Shown here: one piece after another, positions 11,141-22,454 of the stretch
How positions within the stretch are numbered: the stretch's first letter is position 1
How the letters are laid out: each line of letters opens with the position of its first letter
Assembly: GCF_037176765.1 (NCBI RefSeq)
Contig: NC_090024.1
Coordinates: forward strand, 164,468,778-164,532,777
DNA length: 64,000 bases
Direction of reading: 5' to 3'
Source: Anolis sagrei
Lineage: Eukaryota; Chordata; Lepidosauria; Squamata; Anolidae
Program-made: the position numbers and the translations under genes
Notes under the pieces: model-generated
Database searches by the model: none
Told to the model about the DNA's origin: nothing
What the model saw: only the letters and a program-made list of their open reading frames with translations

Positions 11141-11520
11141 CAATACAAATCATACCCCTATTCCAGTGGTTCCCAGCCATTTTTTTGACCACAGACCATT
11201 TGACCAGGGACCACTTTGACCAGCAACCACTCTCCAACATTAGTACCAAAAAGGTTACAAATCAGTTTCAATACAAATCATGCCCCTATTCCAGTGGTTC
11301 CCAACCATTTTTTTGACCACAGACCATTTGACCAGGGACCACTTTGACCAGCAACCACTCTCCAACATTAGTACCAAAAAAGTTACAAATCAGTTTCAAT
11401 ACAAATCATGCCCCTATTCCAGTAGTTCCCAACCTTTTTTGACCAGGGACCACTTTGACCAGGGACCACTCTCCAACATTAGTACCACAAAGGTAACAAA
11501 TCAGTCTTTGGTCAACTTTA
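11141..11520 (+). repeat. Three tandem units of 128 bp
   Basis: CAATACAAATCATRCCCCTA begins at 11141, 11269 and 11397, so the period is 128 bp. Each unit holds 23 bp of apparent flank followed by CAGTGGTTCCCARCC, the end of a hAT-type element, and then the repeated GACCAGGGACCAC block. The third unit is slightly shorter. Near identity of the first two units indicates a fairly recent duplication. Confidence 0.85.
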
Positions 11521-11750
11521 AATTCAGTTTGGGGTGCTGATTCAGAAAATTGCATTGGCTAGACCACATCAGCTCTAGTTTCTGATACAAAACATATGCC
11601 ATGGCCAGCAACAGGAAAGAGTGGCAGGCAGTGTGAAAGGATCAGAAATAAATAAAATAAAATAAAATAAAGAGGAAGGAGGCTCACGGACCAGATTTTC
11701 GTCCTCACAGACCACTGGTAGTCCGTGGCCAACAGGTTAAGAACCACTGC
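11165..11750. mobile_element. hAT-type non-autonomous element, left end triplicated
   Basis: The left end is CAGTGGTTCCCAGCC and the right end is GGTTAAGAACCACTG, a reverse complement with few changes. The 8 bp before the element (CCCTATTC) and after it (CCCTAATC) differ at one base and look like the 8-bp target duplication of hAT elements. The interior holds the tandem units and an (AAAATA)n tract near 11648-11670. Confidence 0.65.
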
Positions 11751-11824
11751 CCTAATCAAACAATATATCCCCTGCCGCCCCCCGCCCCCCAAAATGGAGA
11801 AGTCTGGCATGAGAAAGGAAGTCC

Positions 11825-12220
11825 AATAACTGTAAATGAACCCTTGTGCGTGCAGTTTTACATGTAATGCATCACCTTCCTAGAATTGTGCAGTTCTAAG
11901 GAGAGAATGCCAGTCTCTGCGGGTATAAATTGAGCAAAGTTTTACAGAGTTGTTCCTACTTGTGAAACTGACATAAACTAGACCATCTGGGAGTGAGGAA
12001 TCATTCCATCAATAGACCATCTTCTGAGGCTTTTATAAAGTCATATTCAATAAAAACACAGGAGAATTGACTCAAAGGAACAAAGATTGTGTAGCTGATG
12101 AGTAGACATCCTGCCACTTGAGACTGCCTTTTTCTATTGTTCTGTAAGCAATGCCAAAGTAATTTACTTATAATCAGCTGAGTTTCATTATAACAGGATA
12201 TAACTAACTACCCCAAAAGT

Positions 12221-12267
<47 letters not shown>

Positions 12268-12895
12268 TTTTTTTTTTTTTTACTGTTGCATAGTCACTTG
12301 TGATTCTTCTATCATAGTGATCTATAAAGGCTGCCCAATACCACTGCAATTTTAAATGTATAAAAATGCCCTTGGATAGCTGATGGTGGAGGGTCGGCCC
12401 TTAGAAGTTCCCAAATTTGTGGGTTTTTTTTCCTCCCAACTATGGCTTGTACAGAAAGCTTCACAATATAAAGGAGGTGATGAAAGGAAAATTGAGGGGC
12501 TGTGATGTTCCTTTCATCTACACACATAAGAGTAGGTGTGAGGGGAAAGAAGCATTTTATCTTTCGGCTTTCCAGATTTCTCTGTTTTCTCCTGCTTGAA
12601 TAAGATATCCTACAGAGACCCAGTGGAAGGTATTTATAGCATAGAACACAGTCGGCTTGTTGCTAGGCCCCTTTGTGCCTGTGAAACATAGACTAGCATC
12701 CTGCTGCCTTTGTACAACAGCCATGGAAACAGCAGTTCACTCATAGAGGAAATGAGTGTTCAGGCGCAAACATAGCAGCTTTGATGCCTATAATATCAAT
12801 GGCATTACCAAAATGTGGATGACTTTATTATGGATTTGGAGGCCTTTTGATATTTGTTTACTGTTGCAGCTATCTTCTAGGTTTATTGTGTGTGT
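11825..12895. other. Intergenic sequence with (TC)n and poly-T tract
   Basis: A CT dinucleotide array at about 12222-12262 runs into a T tract ending near 12281. The rest shows no recognised gene or repeat. Confidence 0.5.
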
Positions 12896-12896
12896 G

Positions 12897-13156
12897 TGTG
12901 TCAGGAGTGACTTGAGAAACTGCAAGTTGCTTCTGGTGTGAGATAATTCACTGTCTGCAAGGACGTTGCCCAGGGGACGCCCAGATGTTTTGATGTTTTA
13001 TCATTCTTGTGGGAGGCTTCTCTCATGTCCCCACATGGGGAGATGGAGCTGACAGAGGGAGCTCATACATACTGTCCCCAGATTCAAACCTCTGACCTGT
13101 AAGTCCTCAGTCCTGCCAGCACAAGGGTTTAACCCATAGCGCCACCAGGAGCTCTT
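12897..13156 (-). repeat. tRNA-headed SINE, type B, reverse
   Basis: On the - strand: a head with the GGCGCTATGGGTTAAACCCTT box, then a B-box region. Next come GAGCTCCCTCTGTCAGCTCC, CATGAGAGAAGCCTCCCACA and GGGCAACGTCCTTGCAGACA, and then the end AAGCAACTTGCAGTTTCTCA and AGTCACTCCTGACAC. Further copies are at 15131, 17488, 22455, 54930 and 61485. Confidence 0.85.
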
Positions 13157-13935
13157 TATCTATCTTCTAGATGAAATCTGACATTCAAAAAGTTATATTT
13201 GGGATTCTAATTCTCAGAATCTCCATCCAAGACCAATGCTGTCTGTGAGCATTCTGGCTTCTGCAGTCCCAATTTTCTTCCAAACTCTTGGTGAAATGTT
13301 TTCATAGACAGAAGGCTGAAAAGCTCCATCCAAAGTGGTGCATGAATTCTGAACAATTTCCAGTCCAGAAAATCATATTCCATATACTCAAGATATAATA
13401 CAATTACTGTTTCAAGGTGGCATAATAGATTTGGAATCTATTCTTGATTTTTACATTTCTTTGCATAGTCTTTGGCCACTATACATTTTGAGCAATTTCT
13501 TCCCTTTTTTAGTAATGATCAGAGTTTTATCTCAGCCCCCTTTTCAATTGTAACTATAGAAGGAATCCATCTGCAACAATTCCTTCACCTCCCTCCAAAA
13601 ATCCCATTAATGAGAAAACAAAAACAAAAGGCATAGCAGATCTTTTACTGTGTCTAATCTAAGGAGTTGGCTTTTAACTATTTTAAGGTCTCTTGACTAA
13701 TTATTTAATACCCCTAAAGAATTTTTCTTAGTTCCAATAATAGCCTAAGCAGCAGCTCAATTAATATTCAATTTAAGCACATGTTCTTTATATACTAATT
13801 CTGTATTGGTAAAATGAGGAGACACTTCATACTTTCTAAAGTAGTCTCTAGTCTGTCATCTCATCATCAGTGTCGGCATCATCTTCTATATGTTGTCTTT
13901 TCCCCAGTGTATACTCTGACACTTTGCTATCAGCT
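13157..13935. other. Intergenic sequence, no gene seen
   Basis: AT-rich, with no recognised gene, repeat or motif. Confidence 0.45.
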
Positions 13936-13939
13936 TGAT

Positions 13940-14160
13940 TGTTGTTGTATGCCTTCAAGTCATTTCTGACTTATGGCGACCCTAGACAATGTGTTTTTCT
14001 TGACAAAAATGTTCAAAGATGGGTTGCTTTTGCCTTTCTCTGAAGATGAAATAATGTGACCTGTCCAAAGTCATTCAGCATGTTTTTATTACGAGTGGGA
14101 TTTGAACTCTGGTCTCCAGAGCCTTAGTCCAATGCTCAAACCTCTGAACCATGTTGTTTG
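13940..14160 (-). repeat. Sauria SINE, reverse
   Basis: Starts with the reversed BovB-like tail (GTTGTTGTATGCCTTCAAGT, CATTTCTGACTTATGGCGAC). It passes the body (TTGCTTTTGCCTTTCTCTGA) and reaches the reversed head (GTCTCCAGAGCCTTAGTCCA). Confidence 0.85.
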
Positions 14161-14288
14161 CCAAGGACTTGAAAAAAACACCTGCCATTTGTCTATATCC
14201 ACATATTTCTATTACAGATATAGCATTTGGGAGTATTTCAACTGTAAGCAGTTTCAGGAACCAATCTAGGTTGAAAAGTGGGGTGTAG

Positions 14289-14592
14289 ATAGATAAAGGT
14301 TTCCCCTTGACATTAAGTCTAGTCGTGTCTGACTCAGGAGGACATGACAAAGAGCGGTATTGTCCATAGACACTTCCTAAGTCATGTGGCTAGCATGACT
14401 GCATGGAGCGCCGTTACCGCCAAAGTGATACCTATTGATCTACTCACATTTGCATGTTTTCGAACTGCTAGGTTGGCAGAAGCTGGACCTAACAGCGGGA
14501 GCTCATCCCACTACCCAATTCAAACCGCTGACCTTTCAGTCAGCAAGTTCTGCAGTTCTGTGGTTTAATCCACTGCGCCACCAGGGGGCCCT
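14289..14592 (-). repeat. tRNA-headed SINE, type A, reverse
   Basis: Same order of blocks as at 1966-2273: a GACTTAATGTCAAGGGGAAA-like end at the left, CATGTGGCTAGCATGACTGC in the middle, GATCTACTCACATTTGCATG, and the reversed tRNA-like head (CCACTGCGCCACCAGGGGGC) at the right. It is better preserved than the copy at 2 kb. Confidence 0.88.
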
Positions 14593-15130
14593 AAAGCAGG
14601 GTATACATATATTAAATAGTAAATCAAATTTTAAACTACAATAAATCTGTGGGTAATTTTTAAAACATTTTCTTCCATCTTGGTCCTGCCAAGTGCCCCA
14701 TAACATGCCATGTGTCATGACAGATTGGTCATCCAGACACCAAGGAGAGCTCCTAGTGAGCAACTACTCCTTCTAATGTCTGGAACTTGACTTTATGCCA
14801 GGAAGTCCAGATGGACTCTCCCAATCCGCTGTTCCTTCTTTTTTGAAAGTGTTCAAAGTGACAGGCCCCTGGCCAAGCATTCCCCTTCTTCTCCTTTCAG
14901 GCTCCTTACTGGGCTGATATGAGAAAAGGGGATCTATTGCATAGGACTGATAACATCTGGCCCAGCCAGTTCCTCATGTTGTCTGCTTCTGTATGTATGA
15001 GTATGGTTAATCCTAACTTGCCCATGCCCGTATCCAAGCGCAGTCCTGATATATTGCCTTAATTTGCATTTTCTAAGAAGCTCAAGAAACTGGCTTCCTA
15101 TTGTCCCGTCTAGTAATATCAGCTTATGGC

Positions 15131-15382
15131 AGGAGCCCCTGATAGCGCAATGGGTTAAACCCTAGTGCCAGCAGGACTGCTGACTGAAAGGTTGACGGTT
15201 CAAATCTGAGGAGCGGGATGAGCTCCCATCTGTCAACTCCAACTTCTCATGAGAGAAGCCTCCTACAGGATGGTAAAATATCCAGGTATCTCCTGGGCAA
15301 TGTCCTTGCAGATGGCCAATTCTCTCACACCAGAAGCAACTTGCAGTTTCTCAGGTCACTCCTGACACGAAAAAAAATTATG
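15131..15382 (+). repeat. tRNA-headed SINE, type B, forward
   Basis: The head GATAGCGCAATGGGTTAAAC is followed by GACGGTTCAAATCTGAGG, a degenerate B-box. The body has AGAGAAGCCTCCTACAGGAT. The end is CAGTTTCTCAGGTCACTCCT then GACACG and an A-rich tract. Confidence 0.88.
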
Positions 15383-16235
15383 GCTGACATAGGCTTTTTG
15401 AGTTCCACGCTGGATTCTTTCCCACCTGCTGGTCATTCACATGCAAATATCAGCAGGATCTGAAGCTCCCAAAATCAGATGTGGATCAGCTGTGCATTTT
15501 CTTCATGTTCACTTGCAAAGCACAAAAGAGATGATTTGATTATTATAGCAAGGTTTTAAAACAATATAGCCAGTAAGAATCTTCCCTGTATACTCACATC
15601 AGTTCATATTGCTCAGTATAGTCTGTCTAAAGTAGTGACAAGAATTATGCAATTTTCACTTGTCATTGGACTGCAGCTCGCTAGCACCCTGGACATCATA
15701 GGCCAAAGTAAGGAATGATGGGATTTGTAATCGAGCAAGATCTGGGGAGCTGCATGATTCCTGCCCCAGGTCTCAAATGGGACATGCAGCATCTCTACGG
15801 GGTTTCTGATTACCATTCGTCCTTCACTTGGAGGTACCAAGAACTGGACCTCAAATTTCTTCATGCAAAGCACTGAGACATGGCTCTTCCCAGAAATCTT
15901 TAGCATCTTACAAGCTGGCAGTAAACAGGCTGATCCAAACATGTTTTGTGCCACTAGCTTGGCATTTCCTCTCAATATCTGACTTCCCGATTACATCCTG
16001 CATTTCTCTTACTGGTGCTATTATCTATTTACTGTCACTTTGGTCTCTTGTGCTCCTTATGTAGATGCTTGACATGCAATAACATGGTGTATGTGGGAAA
16101 TTGATGGCAAACTACAGTGACTCTAAACACAAGAAGTTACCACAGAAACAACAGCTATGAATCTTGCTCTCCTTCCCTATAATGTCTAGAAAAATATACT
16201 CATGTGATTATGTCAACATGTTCTACATGCATTGT
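15383..16235. other. Intergenic sequence with a faint palindromic remnant
   Basis: At 15640-15775 phrases such as GGAATGATGGGATTTGTAAT resemble the palindromic short family. Open frames at 15613-15975 (-) and 15828-16064 (+) overlap and are not supported. Confidence 0.4.
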
Positions 16236-16239
16236 GGAA

Positions 16240-16458
16240 GGCTTTCATGGCCGGAATAATTGGGTTGTTGTAAGTTTTTTGGGCTTTATGGCCATGTTCT
16301 AGAAGTGTTCTCTCCTGATGTTTCACCTGCATCTATGGCAGGCATTCACAACTTCACAACCTCTGAGAATGCCTGCCATAGATGCAGGTGAAATGTCAGG
16401 AGAGAATGCTTCTAGAACATGGCCATACAGCCCGAAAAACCTACAATAACCCAATGTT
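16240..16458. repeat. Inverted pair of Penelope-like element termini
   Basis: The right half carries GCCTGCCATAGATGCAGGTG, AAATGTCAGGAGAGAATGCT, AGAACATGGCCATACAGCCC and CCTACAATAACCCA. The left half is the reverse complement of this same stretch, so the whole folds into a long hairpin of about 100 bp per arm. The unit matches the 3' end of the fragment at 24.1-24.8 kb, which carries a GIY-YIG reading frame. Confidence 0.7.
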
Positions 16459-17485
16459 CTACATGTTCCACTTCTCCCCCACCTGAAAGCTACTGCCAAG
16501 AGACAGAAAAAACAGAATGTATACAGGCATGTTACAATGGGGAAGGAAGAACTACAACTGCTTCTGTCATTTTGGGTAGAAATACTTGATTCGCACTTAA
16601 CATTTAGCTGGAACTTGGCCAACATTTTATATTTCAATATTTATATCATCCTTCATTACATTCAGCTCTTGGAAGATATGTAAGAAATTAACGCCCATCA
16701 CATCCTCTTTCCCTCAGGAATCAACTGCCTTCAGGCTATTAATCCTTAAGCATATATATGCTCAAGAACATGATTCTCTACCCATCCACATAGGCATATA
16801 CATATATCTGTGAGTGTGTGCATGTGAGCATGGGGGGATTTAAAAAGGGATGTTTTCATGAAAGTTTAAAGCCAAGAATAAAGCTATTGCTATTTTTTAA
16901 TCTGAGAAATCACCTTCCAGGAATTTCTAAGTCCTTTAGGATGGAAACTGGATGGTGACCATACAACTGCACTGTAGGACCTAGAGATTCCTAGAAATGA
17001 TTTCTTCCTTCAGAATATCTAGGTGGCATGTATCAAATTCAAGACCCTGGGCCATATCCAAGCCACCACATCATTTTATGTGACCCACAACGCTTTCAGT
17101 ACTCTCACTGAATTTTGTGAAATCAAAGTAACAGGTAGATGGGGTCTGCATCAGATTGTACAGAAGGAAGAGTCATGGTTAATTCTGCTGCAGTAGTACC
17201 TCAGATGGTGTATAACTTAATAGCAACCTTTTCCTTTAAGGGCACTCAACGACTGCAACCTTGCTGAAACTAGGCAGATTTGGGCTAGGAAAGGGATTAG
17301 AAAAGAGACTGCCAAAGAACTACCTTTAATTGTAATGGGTACTGTCTATGGTGGCAAGAAAACAATATTTTCCACTTGGTAACAGGGAGTCTATAAGATG
17401 GCAGGCTCTGCATCTTCTATGCAAGTCATCATTTGTCAGTCAAACTTAGAAACAATTCATTTTTCTAAAGAGTTACTTTGATAAC
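16459..17485. other. Intergenic sequence, no gene seen
   Basis: Unremarkable AT-rich sequence with a short TG-rich stretch near 16800. No gene or family recognised. Confidence 0.45.
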
Positions 17486-17487
17486 AG

Positions 17488-17762
17488 GGAGCCCAAGTAG
17501 CGCAGTGGGTTAGACCCTTGTGCTGGCAAGACTGAAGACCATCAGGTCGCAGGTTCGAATCCAGGGAAAGCATGGATAAGCTCCCTCTGTCAGCTCTGGC
17601 TCCCCATGCAGGGACATGAGAGAAGCCTCCCACAAAGGATGGTAAATTATCAAAACATCCTGGCATCCCCTGGGCAACGTCCTTGCAGATGGCCAATTCT
17701 CTCACACCATAAGCAATTTGCAGTTTCTCAAGTCGCTCCTCACACACACACACACAAAAACT
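17488..17762 (+). repeat. tRNA-headed SINE, type B, forward, with intact Pol III boxes
   Basis: The head has AAGTAGCGCAGTGGGTTAGA (A-box-like) and GTCGCAGGTTCGAATCCAGG (a perfect tRNA B-box, GGTTCGAATCC). The body has GAGAAGCCTCCCACAAAGGA, and the end has CAGTTTCTCAAGTCGCTCCT followed by a CA array. This is the best-preserved tRNA-like promoter in the window. Confidence 0.9.
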
Positions 17763-18595
17763 TTGGTGACGTCTATTCGTTACAGAAAAATAAGCTTGTG
17801 TGGATGGAGTTCCTTTCTGCCTGAAGCAGGCATGATGGTAAGTCATTACTTTTCAATTGAAGTGGAACAATTTCTTGGATGGTTACCCATTACTCAGAGT
17901 AATGTGCTAACTTCCTCTCAGAATAAAAAGGAGAAGGCCACATGGCTGGCTGTCTAATGCTATGGCTGGAAAGGATTGTTTTGATGCCTGTTGCATTTTT
18001 CTCAGTATTACCACCGGATCACGTAAGCTTTCGCTGTTATTTCCAATGACATAACAATAACAGTAAATTACTTCTAATTCAGTGAGTTAACGTTATGGAC
18101 ATCTGTAACATCAACAAGTAGTAACCCATTAGGTGATCAGAGTGATGAGTAATTTAACTAGTTCATTTTAATGAGTAACATTTTAAGTTCTGATTTATCC
18201 AAAGACTGAGTCCATGAGTGTTTGGACTCTCAAATATCTCTCAGGTATTACCAACATCTGGCAGAATATTCTGAAAATGGACAATTTGTTGCGAGAAAAT
18301 TGTTATGACCTGTAATAAATGTAGAACTCCCTCAACTTATTCTTGTACTGAATTAATGTTTTATAGCTTTTAGGACCTGTGTGGGTTGACTGTTCTCTGC
18401 TGAAATGTTTCAGTGCCATGGAAACGCTGGTAGATATTTTCCCTTAATTGCATGAATGGCTGACAGATAACAGTGCAGCACTATGGAATTAAACCCTTGA
18501 TTGCCAAAGAATTGTGCCCAAAGCAGAAATGAAGAGGAGCAAAGAGAACAGTGTACCAATTTGGGACAACGAAAAGCTGAAACTTAATTGCAAAC
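17763..18595. other. Intergenic sequence, no gene seen
   Basis: No recognised repeat or gene. Several AGTAAC/GTTATT phrases near 18050-18180 suggest a diverged simple repeat. Confidence 0.4.
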
Positions 18596-18597
18596 GT

Positions 18598-18965
18598 TGT
18601 TGTGTGTCTTCAAGTTGTTTCGAACTTATAGAGACCCGACGTTGATTTTATCACATTTTTTCTGAGGCTGAGAGTGTGTGATTTTCCCAGGGTCATCCAG
18701 TGAAACCCACTGGGTGACCTTGAGCAAGTCACGGTTAAACAGGGAATTGTACCCTGGTCATCAGAGGGCCCTTCCACACAGCCCTATATCCCAGAATATC
18801 AAGGCAGAAAATCTCACAATATCTGCTTTGAACTGGGTTATCTGAATGCACACTGCCATATATTCCAGTTCAAAGCAGATAATGTGGGATTTTCTACCTT
18901 GATATTCTGGGATGTAGGGCTGTGTGGAAGAGCCCAGAGTCATTGTGCAATGCTCAAACTCTCTA
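18598..18965 (-). repeat. Sauria SINE, reverse, hosting a palindromic element
   Basis: The left part has GTTGTTGTGTGTCTTCAAGT and TTGTTTCGAACTTATAGAGA, the reversed tail. The right part has CAGAGTCATTGTGCAATGCT, the reversed head. The two are separated by the palindromic element at 18767-18934, which gives the order of insertion: SINE first, then the palindrome. Confidence 0.8.
18767..18934. mobile_element. Palindromic element (CTTCCACACAGCCC type) with 5-bp target duplication
   Basis: The left arm GGCCCTTCCACACAGCCCTA and the right arm TAGGGCTGTGTGGAAGAGCC are reverse complements apart from single changes. The inner part also pairs (ATATCTGCTTTGAACTGG with CCAGTTCAAAGCAGATAATG). CAGAG lies directly on both sides, at 18762-18766 and 18935-18939, as a target-site duplication. 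Confidence 0.8.
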
Positions 18966-20215
18966 TTGAAATGTATCAGATCAGATACATATTAAATAAA
19001 CAGCATTAGTTTGTGTGATCATCTGGTAGAAAAGTGCAAACTCCTACTATAGCTGATGTTCAATTTGGATTCAGATTATTACAGCTCTTCCATGCCTAAC
19101 TATCCCTAACAGTGATATTAATGTCCCAGGAATAGTAATGTGAACATTAATGAGAGCTATTCACACACATCAAAGGAAAAATTAAATCCCTGCATTTGCA
19201 AGCAGAGCTCAGTTCAGGGACAAAGGCTTGTATCCAAGAGGAATATTTGGTTAAGTACTTGTTCTCCATATCCTTTAAACAGGAAAGATGTATCTGACAG
19301 TTGCCATGAAGTTTTACTCCCCCAGAAACTGTGCTCTGACTAGATGGATGTGGGTAGTTTGGCACACTTCCGTAGCATTACTCAAATCTGCTTTCATTTT
19401 ATTTTCTACTCATTGCATTTCTCTAACCATCTTGAATACTTCCCATCATTTAAATTCACTTATATTCTAAAATTAGACCTGTCAAAAAGTGAAACCGGGA
19501 TCAGAGTGGGGAGGATGCATCAAAACTATCTTAATTAAAACTGCAAATAATGACGTACATTTTCTTCGCAATTTATTAAAGACCGAAAACAGCAACACAA
19601 CCCTTGGTGTCATTTCAAAAGCCTTACACCAGTGACTGGTTCAGATGTCTGGCATGAATGATCTGTCCCTTGCTTTGAAATTTGGTTGGGAAGAAGAGAA
19701 GACTATTAAAGTGAGGGAAGACCTAGTTCCACTCATTGTGGATTGTTCTGCCCATCATCAACACACAGCCTCTGTCTAATAGATTATCTCCAGACCAAAA
19801 ATAGTCCTGTATTATATGGAGGTACAGGACAATAGGACTTCAGGTTGGCTTAAGGCAAAATGGGTGATTTTGCAAGAGGGTAGAAGGAAAGATGTATTTA
19901 CATAGTATAGTGCAATGTTTACCAACATCACTGTCCATCACAAGACAAACCTCTGCCCAATTGTTAATTTCAATGAGACTTTGGTCATGACTCATGTGGC
20001 AGAATTTCAGACTTGGCATACAAACTGGTTTCTAAACCTTGCCTGACTAAAAACAACTGGGGTGTAAATAATATTAGGTAAAGCATGGTGGCCACTTGAG
20101 TTTTCTCTTCTATTCTTTTGAGTAGGATAATCCACCTAAATTCTATCAGCTGCCATCACCCATTAAATAGGCAACCCAAAAACCAATAACTTGGAGCACA
20201 TTTACAATGTTTGAC
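18966..20215. other. Intergenic sequence, no gene seen
   Basis: AT-rich sequence without recognised repeats. Short open frames around 19140-19540 overlap on both strands. Confidence 0.45.
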
Positions 20216-20221
20216 CCTAAC

Positions 20222-20397
20222 TGTCATGGTTCAATGCTATGGAGTCGTGGGAATTGTGGTTTGGGCAGACATCAGTACTCTTTGGTCAAGAAAGCTGAAG
20301 ACCTTGTGAAACTACTACTCTCATGATTCCATAGCATTGCACCATGGCAATTAAAGTGATGTCAAATTGCATTAATTCTACAGTGCAGATGCAGTCT
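20222..20397. mobile_element. Palindromic short element (TAAAGTGRT/GATGCA type), near full length
   Basis: The left arm TGTCATGGTTCAATGCTATG and GAGTCGTGGGAATTGTGGTT pairs with the right arm ACTACTCTCATGATTCCATA and GCATTGCACCATGGCAATTA. The right end is ATTAATTCTACAGTGCAGAT. No reading frame. The same family appears at 8.8, 26.1, 28.9, 31.2 and 54.7 kb. Confidence 0.75.
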
Positions 20398-20427
20398 TAG
20401 TGGGATGTCTCCGGAGCATTTATTTTG

Positions 20428-20925
20428 GAGTTGCGGTGACACAATGCGTTAAACCCTTGGGCTACTGAACTGATGACCTGAAGGTTGGCTGAACTGCTGA
20501 CCTGAGTAGTTTGGCAGTTCAAATCCATGAGATGGGGTGAGTTCCTGTCTGTCAGCTCCAGCTCCTGTCACCCTAGCAGTTCAAAAACACGCAAATGTGA
20601 GTAGATCAATAGTACTGTTTGGGCAGGAAAAGGCAAAGAGGTGCTCCAGGAAATCTTGCCAGCCACACAGGCTCCTCAGCTTGAAAATGGAGAAAGCACC
20701 TCCCCATAGCCAAAGATGCGCACCATCTAGAAATGAAGCTGGAAATGAAATGAGAAGCCTCTGCCCTTGTGTATGTTTGTGTGTCTCATTGTATATTATT
20801 GTAAAGGCATTGAATGTTGGCCTATATATGTAAACGCTGTAATCCACTCTGAGTCCCCTAGGGGAGAAGGGCAGAATATAAATAAAGGGCATTATTATTA
20901 TTATTATTATTACTATTATTATTGT
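20428..20925 (+). repeat. tRNA-headed SINE with L2-like 3' tail
   Basis: The head GGTGACACAATGCGTTAAAC is tRNA-like. The middle has CAAATGTGAGTAGATCAATA, shared with SINE type A. From about 20780 the sequence turns into an L2-type 3' end: CATTGAATGTTGGCCTATAT, GTAATCCACTCTGAGTCCCC, AGAAGGGCAGAATATAAATA, then (ATT)n. An internal direct repeat of GACCTGA phrases lies at 20475-20505. The tail would let the L2 machinery mobilise it. Confidence 0.7.
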
Positions 20926-22450
20926 GTTACATCTCTGACTTCGTAAAGACTTTCCTTCCTCTTCCAAAGGAGATGGGAATCCCATATACATGCACACACA
21001 TACACCAACAAAGAAGTAGAATGAAGGAGATCATTTTAAGAAAAGTTTTTCTTCAAAGCAAGCAAATTTTAAATTATATATATACATGAAGGTACTTTCC
21101 TTCAGGGATTACTTCAGAACAGTTACAAAACAATCTTAAATCATATTCAACCAAAATGAGATAGAAACACAATCCCTAATGCAGCTAGCTATGTATCCCT
21201 ATTCTATTCATCCAAGATACAACGGACATTCTGGGTGTTATGATGCTCATGGGGAAGATAGGAAGCAGCTGCACTCCTTTTCCTCCAAAAGTCTCTCTCA
21301 GTGTTTGGAATGCTGTATTTTATAAGCTCTCATTTTCAAAGTACCTGGAAGTGTTCACATCTTTCATAATCGGGTCATCCCTGCTGAGTGATTGTCTCTT
21401 GCAGTTTCTGTATATCCTATTTGATGCTGACCCTGTTAAATGTAATCTAGCCTTCATTTCATTATGTTTTGTTTACCTGGAGACAAGCTCACACCCCTTA
21501 ATTTTGTTGCATTATAGCTATTATTGCCTTTATGACAATTGCAAGGAAGAATACAAAAAGCTTGGTATTTTCTAAAAACAAAAATCTTCATGTGACAACA
21601 ACTGAAAAAGGCACTAAATTTCCATGATCATCTCCAATGTGAAGAAAACTTTTTTAAAGGTTATGTTCCTGCAAGTGAAAATGGAATAAAAAGAATGTTT
21701 ATACAACATCTGGAAGGCTGCATGTAACATTTCTGCAAGGTTTCAGATGGCCTCCCCCCCTCCCCCCCCCCCCAATCCTATTTGGAAGAACCAGAAATTG
21801 GACCTGGGGTTTCCTTATGCAAATCACAGAACTATCGGTCCTCTCTGGAAATTATTACCACCTCAAAATTATATATTTTATGTATCTATTTACTTTATTT
21901 TGTCCTTCCTTTCTCCCAATATAGGGATTCCAGGCAGCTAGATAAACATTGTTTTTCCTGTCTGAAGGTTATAAACTGTTTCTCATTTTTTCCACAAATG
22001 TATTTTCCGTGTTCATCCAATGTGCAGAAGGGCATCCAAATAGGACTTAAATGAGATTTATTGAAGCTTATGACAGTGTTCATTTCATCCACAATTGGAA
22101 TTTTATTTCCCAAAGGATCGCTGACTTCTTACATCTTTTGCAAGAAAATCACCCCATAGGTTTGCCCAGGGAGAGGCTTCTTATAACTTTCCCTGCATTG
22201 ACAGTACAAAAGCTGTTGATTAAACATGCCAAGATCAAAAACGAAATCACTGGAAATCGCATGTGTTTTATCATGAACAGCAGCAGAAACAGAGTCAAAG
22301 AGGAAACAAAAGGAATATCTGGACCTATTATATATCCGGTAATTAGCTACTTGCAAATAATTTGGTCTGCAGGAAAAACTAGATCATTGCTATTTGTCAC
22401 CTTCATGTGCAGCATTTTATAATGGCAAGCATTTTATTTGATTTTTTTTT
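20926..22450. other. Intergenic sequence with poly-C tract
   Basis: A C-rich run broken by one T lies at 21754-21773. Open frames at 21240-21575 (111 codons) and 22051-22422 (123 codons) have no recognisable domain. The second overlaps a 75-codon frame on the other strand. I do not call them genes. Confidence 0.4.
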
Positions 22451-22454
22451 TCAT

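Noticed and set aside
11141-11520. CRISPR-like array
   Set aside because: The units are tandem without unique spacers, and the genome is vertebrate.
17495-17570. A tRNA gene, because of intact A and B boxes
   Set aside because: The sequence continues into the SINE body and cannot fold as a full tRNA; it is the SINE head.
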